Assembly (NCBI GenBank): GCA_016296435.1 | Contig: JAEDJI010000033.1 | Span: forward strand, 1-8,268 | Source: Bacilli bacterium | GTDB taxonomy: Bacteria; Bacillota_I; Bacilli_A; RF39; UBA660 | DNA: 8,268 nt | Direction: 5' to 3' | Part shown: piece by piece, positions 1-5,652 of the stretch | Numbering within the stretch: position 1 is the stretch's first letter | Layout: each line of letters starts with the position of its first letter | Made by a program: the position numbers and the translations under genes | The notes under the pieces: model-generated | What the model saw: only the letters and a program-made list of their open reading frames with translations | What the model was told of the DNA's origin: nothing | Database searches by the model: none

Positions 1-15
1 ATAATTCTTACTCTT

Positions 16-726
16 TTACTTGTAATAATTATTTATAAACTCTTTGTAGGCAAGCTCATCTAATTTTAAATCGACTTTTTTTAATTTTTTGTCTTTGTAT
101 TTTTCTTTTATTAGTTTATTTGATAGATACGTTAATAATTTAGGGTTTCTTACTAATAATGGTCCAATTGTATATGTTCCATAAAAGTTTTTATAGTTAT
201 ATCCATCACATTTTATAGAAGTTCCTTTGATTTTTACAGGTAATAAGATAGGGTTATCTGTTTCTATTTTATTGTTGTGATTTTGAAATCCTATTATATT
301 TTCTTTTATTAAACTTGTTTTAAATAGTCCTTCGTTTACTACTCTTTGATCTGTTTTTATGGTTTCGTAATTAAATATATTTAGTCCTTCGATTTTTTTA
401 TCATTGTTATGAATAGTTTTGCCAAATAACTCAAAACTATTACCTGTTGCTATTATGAACTTATTATTTTCTATGTAATCTTTTATTTCTTCTTTATATT
501 GCTTTAAATGGTTTAGTGCTATCAATTGATTTGTTTCTGTTGCACACCCTATGTAGATTAAGTCTATATTACCTAGTTCTATGTTATCGTTTATTGATCT
601 TTGTATTATGTTTGTTTTTATATTTTGTTGTGTTAGATAGTATTCTATTGCTTTTATATTACCAGATTCACCATATAAGTTCATTAAATCGTAGTATAAG
701 TGCAAAATATTTATTTTATTGTTCAT
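16..726 (-). CDS. gatD: GatD-like class I glutamine amidotransferase subunit lacking the Cys/His catalytic residues
   Basis: GatD is the glutaminase half of the MurT/GatD lipid II isoglutaminyl synthase. It takes ammonia from glutamine so that MurT can amidate D-Glu of the peptidoglycan stem. The family is recognisable from the N-terminal HLYYDLMNLYGESGN block, the GFQNH segment (family GFENH) and the GTYTIGPLLVRNP block (family GTYLHGPLL), and the length is normal. However, the nucleophile elbow, usually CGGYQLLG, reads GNSFELFG, so Gly stands where Cys is expected. The usual His of GTYLHG is Ile. I infer it is glutaminase-dead as a classical enzyme; it may be structural or use another nitrogen source. 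Start: a GTG at 735 gives three more residues (239 aa), but it lies inside the Shine-Dalgarno AGAGGTG. The ATG at 726, 8 nt after that GG, is better and gives 236 aa. It overlaps the murT stop by 11 nt, which suggests translational coupling. The protein is very rich in Asn, Lys and Ile. Family assignment is firm; activity is unknown. Confidence 0.85.
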   Translation of the reverse strand: MNNKINILHLYYDLMNLYGESGNIKAIEYYLTQQNIKTNIIQRSINDNIELGNIDLIYIGCATETNQLIALNHLKQYKEEIKDYIENNKFIIATGNSFELFGKTIHNNDKKIEGLNIFNYETIKTDQRVVNEGLFKTSLIKENIIGFQNHNNKIETDNPILLPVKIKGTSIKCDGYNYKNFYGTYTIGPLLVRNPKLLTYLSNKLIKEKYKDKKLKKVDLKLDELAYKEFINNYYK

Positions 727-2056
727 TTTGTTCACCTCTTATTGAGTTATTGAAAGGATGCACATAATCAAAGTTTAGTATTGCATATATATTTGATTTA
801 GTATTTTTCTTTATGTAATTGGTTGCATCTTCTATTTCGTTAAATGTTATAATTTTCTTTTTGTCTATGTTTGCATATTTTAGTCTTGTTGCAATGTTTT
901 GCTTATCTCTTCCTATGCATATTACTTTTTCTAAGTTTTCATCGTTTAATAGTTCAAAATCCACATCATACATCCATGACATGTCGTTGAATTGATATCT
1001 TCTTGAAATTTCTTTCCATCCAATGACTACTACTTTTTTATCATTTTTTCTTTTTATGTTTAATAGTGATTGGTTAAATGTTGTTGCATTTTCGTTTTTA
1101 TTGTTTATTATAGTAATTTTTCTGTTTTCTATTTTGTATTCATTGTATATTTTTTGATTTTTAAATATATTGTTTAGAGTTTTTTCCATTTTTTCTTTGT
1201 CTAGGTTGTATTGGTCTGCTGTTGCAAAGGATGCTGTTGTGTTATAAATAGAGAATAGTATATTATATTGTGTTTTTATTTTGTATTTATTGTTTATTAT
1301 AAAATAGTTTTTATCATAGTTTATGTTTGTTACTTTATAATCTATTTCTGGTCTTTTGAAATTGCATTTTTCACAGTAATAGTCTCCATTTTCTTCGAAT
1401 GTTTTATAGTTATATTTTAGTTTGGTATTGCATATTGGACAGTAGTAGATGTTAAGACTTTTAAATAGGTCTTTTTTATATGAATATTTATTTTTTTCTA
1501 TACCATAGTAAATTATTTTATTTTCTTTATTTTGTAATTGGAATTTTCTAAGGTATGGATCGTCACCATTTATTATTAGGATCATGTCTTTTGTTATACC
1601 TTGGTTTATTTTATCAAAAACTAAGTCAACATTTCCTTGTCTGGGTGGTTGATCTCTACAAATGTTTGTTACCACTAGAATTTGTGGTTTTATATCTTTA
1701 AATAAGATATTCAAGTATCTTTCATCAATTTCTAGTATTATTATGTCTTTTTTTATTTCACCTTTTAGATTTGAATTGTCTATTAGAGTGGTTGTTATTC
1801 CGCTTACTAGATTTGCTCCAGAATCATTATGACATACAGTGTATCCTTGTTCTTCAAATATTTTTCTTATAATTGCAGTAGTGCTTCCTTTACCACTTGA
1901 ACCAGTTACTGCGATTATTTTTTCTGGCAGTTTGAATTTTTTTGTTAGATTTTTATCTATTTTTAAAGCGTATTCTCCGGGAAGAGTTGATCCTTTATTT
2001 ACTATTTTTCCTATTAAGATTAAAATTTTTCCTATTATTATGCTTATTGTTTTCAT
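716..2056 (-). CDS. murT: MurT-like Mur ligase family protein (lipid II isoglutaminyl synthase, ATP-dependent subunit)
   Basis: MurT is the ATP-dependent Mur-ligase-fold subunit that, with GatD, converts the alpha-carboxyl of D-Glu in lipid II to an amide on the cytoplasmic face of the membrane. The order seen is: hydrophobic N-terminus (residues 1-20); P-loop GSSGKGSTT (52-60); NDSGANLVSG (77-86); LEIDE (108-112); TNICRDQPPRQGN (130-142, family TNxFRDQxDRYGE); the MurT-specific zinc ribbon with Cys206, Cys209, Cys228 and Cys231; then the C-terminal DUF1727 region with NATTFNQ, SWMYDVDFE (360-368) and RLKYANI. At 446 aa it matches the family length. Oddities: the P-loop is of FolC type (GKGS) instead of the usual GTNGKTT; the DNxADGxDxSW signature reads KEISRRYQFNDMSW; and the late TYTAML block is FDYVHP. 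D358 before MSW may match the Asp that MurT lends to GatD's active site (alignment by eye). It starts with ATG at 2056 after GGTGAT (2066-2061) and overlaps gatD. Strongly Asn/Lys/Ile-rich. Family call secure, exact substrate less so. Confidence 0.88.
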   Translation of the reverse strand: MKTISIIIGKILILIGKIVNKGSTLPGEYALKIDKNLTKKFKLPEKIIAVTGSSGKGSTTAIIRKIFEEQGYTVCHNDSGANLVSGITTTLIDNSNLKGEIKKDIIILEIDERYLNILFKDIKPQILVVTNICRDQPPRQGNVDLVFDKINQGITKDMILIINGDDPYLRKFQLQNKENKIIYYGIEKNKYSYKKDLFKSLNIYYCPICNTKLKYNYKTFEENGDYYCEKCNFKRPEIDYKVTNINYDKNYFIINNKYKIKTQYNILFSIYNTTASFATADQYNLDKEKMEKTLNNIFKNQKIYNEYKIENRKITIINNKNENATTFNQSLLNIKRKNDKKVVVIGWKEISRRYQFNDMSWMYDVDFELLNDENLEKVICIGRDKQNIATRLKYANIDKKKIITFNEIEDATNYIKKNTKSNIYAILNFDYVHPFNNSIRGEQNEQ

Positions 2057-2071
2057 TCATATCACCATTTT

Positions 2072-2202
2072 TAGTATACCACGGATATGTTTTAACATAA
2101 AGATTTTGAATTAAAGTTTATAATTTTATTGTTTTTATTTTACAATTAGTGTGTCTATTTTTATTTATAAACTTTTAAATATTTATTATACGTGGTATAC
2201 TA
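2072..2202. promoter_or_regulatory. Divergent control region with 12-bp inverted repeat CGTGGTATACTA
   Basis: CGTGGTATACTA occurs on the plus strand at 2191-2202 and, as its exact reverse complement, at 2072-2083. The two are in mirror orientation, each facing the gene it precedes (murJ and murT). Each copy contains an extended -10 (TGG then TATACT). For murJ this puts the start site near 2208, with a leader of about 23 nt, but the -35 region (TTTTAA, 2173-2178) is weak. The repeat may be two matching promoters, a pair of operator half-sites, or both. About 107 bp separate the copies, which would allow looping by one regulator. No regulator gene is visible nearby. The rest of the 174-bp gap is featureless AT-rich sequence. 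Confidence 0.55.
2117..2145 (-). promoter_or_regulatory. Candidate sigma-A promoter for murT-gatD
   Basis: On the minus strand TTGTAA (2145-2140) and TATAAA (2122-2117) are 17 nt apart, near the housekeeping consensus. Transcription would start near 2110 and leave a leader of about 54 nt. The sequence is so AT-rich that chance matches are likely. The competing candidate is the extended -10 at 2078-2073, which would leave only about 10 nt of leader. Confidence 0.35.
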
Positions 2203-2230
2203 GTTTATAGAAATTGAATGGGAGATATTT

Positions 2231-3853
2231 ATGAGAAAATTATCGTTTGAAAAAGGAGCTTTCATTGCAACGTTTTGTATATTTTTATCTAAGATTTTAG
2301 GTCTTTTGTATGTAATTCCTTTTTATGCAATTATTGGAGAACAAGCTGGAGCTCTTTATAGTTATGCTTATATTATTTATGCAATATTTTTATCTATTTC
2401 TACTGCAGGAATTCCTACAGCGATAAGTAAGCTTACTAGTGAATATGAAACTCTTGATATGAAGGAAGCTAAGACTAGAATGTTTTATATATCTATTAAG
2501 TTTATTAATTATTTATCAATTGTGGTATTTTTGTTATTAATGATTTTTGCTCCGGTTATTGCTAAGTTTATTATTGGTGATGCTACCGGTGGTAATACAA
2601 TTGATGATGTCAGTTTGGTTATTCGTTCGATATCATTTGCAATACTTACTGTTCCTTATCTTTCTGTTGCTCGTGGTTATTTACAAGGTCATAGATATCT
2701 TTCTGTTACTTCGTGGAGTCAGGTTATTGAACAGTTGGTACGTGTTTTAGTAGTGGTATTTGGTAGTTATATTGTTATATATTTATTAAAACTTAGTGAA
2801 GTTACCGCTATTACGGTTGCAGTATTTGGCGCTTTTGTTGGAGCAATTGGTTCTAGGTTTTATATAAAACATTATTTGAAAAAGGAACATGATATTTTGT
2901 TTGTTGATGATTCTAAAAAAGATAATGTTTCTAATAAAGCGATTATTAAAAAGATAGTTAGTTATGCTTTTCCATATATAGTTATAAGTCTTTTATATAG
3001 TGTTTATACTTTTGTAGATGTAATTATTATAAATCGTGTTTTATACAATATAGTTGGTTATTCACAGGATGTTGTTGAAACTATTATTAGTACTTATTCA
3101 ACTTGGGGTGAAAAGATTCAAATGATTATTACTTCGATTGCTACTGGTATTGCGGTTAGTTTAATACCTAATTTAGTTAGGTATTTTGTGGGTAAAGATA
3201 GAAAAAATCTTAATGATACGCTTAATAAAGCAATTTTAATAGTTATTTATATTGGAATGCCTCTTGCTATACTTATTAGTATATTTTCTGGTACAGTTTG
3301 GAATATATTTTACGGTGATAGTTATTATGGCCCTATTATCATGAAGTTATTTATTTTTGTTGCGGTTGCTGCTTCTTTAGAGAATGTGTGTAGTTCTAGT
3401 TTACAGGCAATGAATAAGTTTAAAGTTTTATATAAGAGCGTTATAATTGGTATTTTGTTTAATGCAGTATTTGATGCACCTTTTATGATACTTTTCTATA
3501 AACTTGGATTATTTCCTGTTTATGGGGCAATGGTATCTAGTATAATTGGTTTTTTAATTATTTGTTTTATTACTTTATATTATCTAAAGAAAGAAGAATT
3601 TTTATCTTTTAAAAGTATTTATATAACTGTTTTAAGACTTTTAATACCTTTTGCTATTCTTATTAGTGTTTCAATATTATTTAAGTGTTTTATGTATGAT
3701 AGTTTAGATAATAGGTTTATGTCAATTTTATATGCTTGTCTTTATTTTGGTGTTGGGCTTCTTGTATATTTTGGAGTTACTATAAAACAGGGTATTTTTT
3801 ATGATATATTGAGTGATTTATTACCTAGTAGGTTTAAAAGGAGAGTGAAATAA
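2231..3853 (+). CDS. murJ: Lipid II flippase MurJ (YtgP/SpoVB type, MOP superfamily)
   Basis: This integral membrane transporter moves lipid-linked peptidoglycan precursor (lipid II) across the cytoplasmic membrane. At 540 aa it matches the Bacillus YtgP/SpoVB branch, with about 14 hydrophobic segments. Visible family features are the opening KGAFIATFCIFLSKILGLLYVIPFYAIIG (residues 8-36, basic residue then helix 1), GIPTAISKL (60-68), RGYLQGH (148-154) and SQVIEQLVRV (163-172), all near-identical in character to YtgP. A charged cytoplasmic loop falls around 215-240. The protein ends in a basic tail (SRFKRRVK). The ATG at 2231 follows GGGAG (2220-2224) by 6 nt. It heads an operon with the next two genes and is divergent from murT-gatD, consistent with a role in lipid II handling. 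It could instead be an oligosaccharide flippase or a SpoVB-like paralogue, because these subfamilies cannot be separated by eye. Confidence 0.85.
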   Translation: MRKLSFEKGAFIATFCIFLSKILGLLYVIPFYAIIGEQAGALYSYAYIIYAIFLSISTAGIPTAISKLTSEYETLDMKEAKTRMFYISIKFINYLSIVVFLLLMIFAPVIAKFIIGDATGGNTIDDVSLVIRSISFAILTVPYLSVARGYLQGHRYLSVTSWSQVIEQLVRVLVVVFGSYIVIYLLKLSEVTAITVAVFGAFVGAIGSRFYIKHYLKKEHDILFVDDSKKDNVSNKAIIKKIVSYAFPYIVISLLYSVYTFVDVIIINRVLYNIVGYSQDVVETIISTYSTWGEKIQMIITSIATGIAVSLIPNLVRYFVGKDRKNLNDTLNKAILIVIYIGMPLAILISIFSGTVWNIFYGDSYYGPIIMKLFIFVAVAASLENVCSSSLQAMNKFKVLYKSVIIGILFNAVFDAPFMILFYKLGLFPVYGAMVSSIIGFLIICFITLYYLKKEEFLSFKSIYITVLRLLIPFAILISVSILFKCFMYDSLDNRFMSILYACLYFGVGLLVYFGVTIKQGIFYDILSDLLPSRFKRRVK

Positions 3854-4875
3854 TGGGAATGTTTAAAATTTATTTTAATAAGTTTAAGGAAATTAATTTT
3901 GATAGGCTTAATCTTCTTGCTAATTATATTGCTAAGGAGAATAATAGGTCTGTTGGTTATGTTAAGTTTGATATGATTAGAAATTTTTTGAAATATAAGA
4001 TAGGTTATACTGATTATTTTAAGAGTGATTATATTAATCTTACTAATGAAAAGAAGAAGGATTTTCTTACTTCAAAGAATTATATTAGGGTAATTGATTA
4101 TCTTAATCCTAAATCTTATAGAGTTGTTATGAATGATAAGTTAGTTTTTAATCAAATATATAGTAAGTATTTAGGACGTGAATATATTGATATTAGACGC
4201 TCTAGTGTTAGTGATATTAAATCTTTTTTGAAGGGTAAAAAGAATGTTTTTTTAAAGCCTACGACTTCTTTTGGAGGACAAAATATTGAAAAGGTTGTTG
4301 TTAGTGAAATAGAGGATATTGAGTCTTTTAGGGCTAATGCTATTAATAATGGTCAATATTTACTTGAAGAAGAAATAAAGCAACATGATTATGTTGATAA
4401 GATTAATCCTAATGCTGTTAATACTTTTAGAATTATTACTTTATATAAAGATGGTGTTGCTCATGTTCTTGCTAATTCTTTTAGGATTAGTTTGGATCTT
4501 AATCCTGCGATTCAGTGCAGAGATTCTTATATGAGGCTTAGTGATGATGGTAAACCTCTTTGTAAGTTTATTGATGATGATGGTGTTATTTATGATGAAC
4601 ATCCTCTTACTGGGTTTGATTTTAATAGTATAGATAAGATTCCTTTTATTAAAGAGGCATATTCTATGGTTAAAGAGGCAGCGTTATTAGTTCCTGAGAT
4701 TAGATATGTTGGATGGGATGTTGCTATTACTAATGATGGACCTTGTATTATTGAAGGAAATGAATTTCCTAGTTATGGACTTATTCAAAATTATTTGCTT
4801 GATAAAGATAATCCGGGTCATTTGAAACAAATTAAAGATGTTATTGGCGATGAAATAAAAAATATTAAGTTGTAG
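3853..4875 (+). CDS. Sugar-transfer-associated ATP-grasp protein (alpha-L-glutamate ligase-related)
   Basis: A 340-aa soluble protein of the ATP-grasp ligase superfamily, most like the sugar-transfer-associated branch (Pfam ATPgrasp_ST) found in surface polysaccharide and envelope loci. ATP-grasp enzymes join a carboxylate to an amine or thiol through an acyl phosphate; the substrates of this branch are not established. Motifs: helical N-terminus with DMIRNFLKYKIGYTDYF (40-56); the ATP-binding strand and glycine loop FLKPTTSFGGQ (133-143, Lys135); LLEEEIKQHD (170-179, the adenine-contact region); the family hallmark NPNAVNTFRIITL (185-197, Asn190, Arg193); and the metal-binding end GWDVAIT followed by IIEGNEFP (287-305, Asp289, Glu301, Asn303). 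The catalytic core looks complete. ATG at 3853 shares its A with the murJ stop (TAATG), with AGGAG at 3839-3843, so translation is probably coupled. There is no signal peptide. It may add an amino acid or similar group to an envelope precursor, but this is inference from context. Confidence 0.8.
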   Translation: MGMFKIYFNKFKEINFDRLNLLANYIAKENNRSVGYVKFDMIRNFLKYKIGYTDYFKSDYINLTNEKKKDFLTSKNYIRVIDYLNPKSYRVVMNDKLVFNQIYSKYLGREYIDIRRSSVSDIKSFLKGKKNVFLKPTTSFGGQNIEKVVVSEIEDIESFRANAINNGQYLLEEEIKQHDYVDKINPNAVNTFRIITLYKDGVAHVLANSFRISLDLNPAIQCRDSYMRLSDDGKPLCKFIDDDGVIYDEHPLTGFDFNSIDKIPFIKEAYSMVKEAALLVPEIRYVGWDVAITNDGPCIIEGNEFPSYGLIQNYLLDKDNPGHLKQIKDVIGDEIKNIKL

Positions 4876-4885
4876 GAGTGTAAGT

Positions 4886-5584
4886 ATGAGAGTAGTTTTA
4901 AAAATTAGTGGTGAGTCTTTGAGTGGTAATGGTTGTATTGATTCAATAATGCTTGATAGGGTGCTTGCTCAAGTTAAGGAGTTATCTTTAGATAATGAAG
5001 TTATTTTAGTTGTTGGAGGAGGTAATTTTTGGAGAGGTAGAAATGATCTTAATATTAATAAGGTTATTTCTGATAATATAGGAATGCTTGCTACTGTTAT
5101 GAATGGTATGGCTATTTGTTCTTATCTTAATAATAATGGGGTTAAGTCTCGTTGCTATGGTTCTTTTGATGTATCTGGTATGGTTGAAAGGGAAAATGTT
5201 TCTTCTGTTTTATCTGATTTATCAAATGGATATGTTGTAGTTTTTGGTGGGGGTCTTGGTATTCCCAATTTATCTACTGATATGACTACTATTTCTAAGG
5301 CTATTTCTTATGATGCTTCACTTATATTGATGGCTAAGAATGTGGATGGGGTTTATGATAAGGATCCTAAAAAATTTGATGCTAAAAAGTATGATGTTCT
5401 TACTCATAAAGAGTTATTTGATTTGTCTGTTAAGCAGGGGACTTCTTCTTTAATGATACTTGATATTGAAGCTCTTGCGGAACTTGTTAAACATAAGATT
5501 CCTATGTATATATATAATTCTTCTGATGTTAATTGCTTAAATGATGTTATTTCAGGAAAGATTGGTACTAAGATTATTAGTTAA
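4886..5584 (+). CDS. pyrH: PyrH-like UMP kinase (amino acid kinase fold), possibly a diverged paralogue
   Basis: PyrH phosphorylates UMP to UDP with ATP, feeding UTP and the UDP-sugars used for wall precursors. Motifs: KISGESL (6-12); VVGGGNFWRG (42-51) with Arg50; SDNIGMLATVMNG (62-74) with Asp63 matching the UMP-binding Asp of the family; STDMTTISKAI (130-140); LMAKNVDGVYDKDP (148-161, the ATP side); and a C-terminal IGTKI. Length 232 aa is slightly short for the family. The loop usually written GTGNPYFSTDT reads GLGIPNLSTDM, changing the Thr and Asn that lie close to the uracil in known structures. The usual RRKA region is ERENV. ATG at 4886 follows TAGGAG (4873-4878), which overlaps the upstream stop. 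Canonical pyrH lies next to frr/tsf/rpsB; here it closes a murJ operon, hinting at a second copy with a specialised role. The fold is certain, strict UMP specificity is not. Confidence 0.8.
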   Translation: MRVVLKISGESLSGNGCIDSIMLDRVLAQVKELSLDNEVILVVGGGNFWRGRNDLNINKVISDNIGMLATVMNGMAICSYLNNNGVKSRCYGSFDVSGMVERENVSSVLSDLSNGYVVVFGGGLGIPNLSTDMTTISKAISYDASLILMAKNVDGVYDKDPKKFDAKKYDVLTHKELFDLSVKQGTSSLMILDIEALAELVKHKIPMYIYNSSDVNCLNDVISGKIGTKIIS

Positions 5585-5590
5585 TTTTTC

Positions 5591-5619
5591 TGGACAAATA
5601 ATTTAAATTATGGTATAAT
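5591..5619 (+). promoter_or_regulatory. Sigma-A extended -10 promoter for the acyl ligase gene
   Basis: TGGACA (5591-5596, one mismatch to TTGACA), a 17-nt spacer and a perfect TATAAT (5614-5619) preceded by TGG (extended -10). The predicted start is near 5626, giving a leader of about 27 nt before ATG 5653. This is the best promoter in the window and implies that the acyl ligase is transcribed separately from the murJ operon. Confidence 0.75.
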
Positions 5620-5632
5620 TATGCCATAATTT
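5605..5632. promoter_or_regulatory. 28-bp near-perfect palindrome over the -10 and start site: operator and/or terminator
   Basis: The two 14-nt halves are reverse complements except at one pair (5614/5623). The outer arms are AAATTATGG and CCATAATTT, and the centre falls between 5618 and 5619. It covers the -10 box and the predicted transcription start, the classic place for a repressor operator. As RNA it would fold into a hairpin (the odd pair becomes G-U) followed by TTTTGTTTT (5630-5638), so it could also be a weak intrinsic terminator for the upstream operon. Confidence 0.6.
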
Positions 5633-5652
5633 TGTTTTGAGGGGATGATGTT

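Noticed and set aside
516..767. Plus-strand open frame of 83 codons
   Set aside because: It is antisense to gatD and the end of murT; the translation is a Leu/Tyr/Cys-rich artefact of the A-rich opposite strand, with no good ribosome binding site.
16..2056. Pseudogene decay of murT/gatD
   Set aside because: Both frames are full length, coupled and retain the zinc ribbon and fold motifs. The substitutions are confined to particular sites, which argues for functional change, not decay.
1839..2114. Plus-strand open frame of 91 codons
   Set aside because: Antisense to the well-supported murT N-terminus, including its P-loop; it has no homology features beyond apparent hydrophobicity.
2547..2750. 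Plus-strand open frame of 67 codons inside murJ
   Set aside because: Lies in another frame within a clear MurJ coding region; its hydrophobic character mirrors the transmembrane codons.
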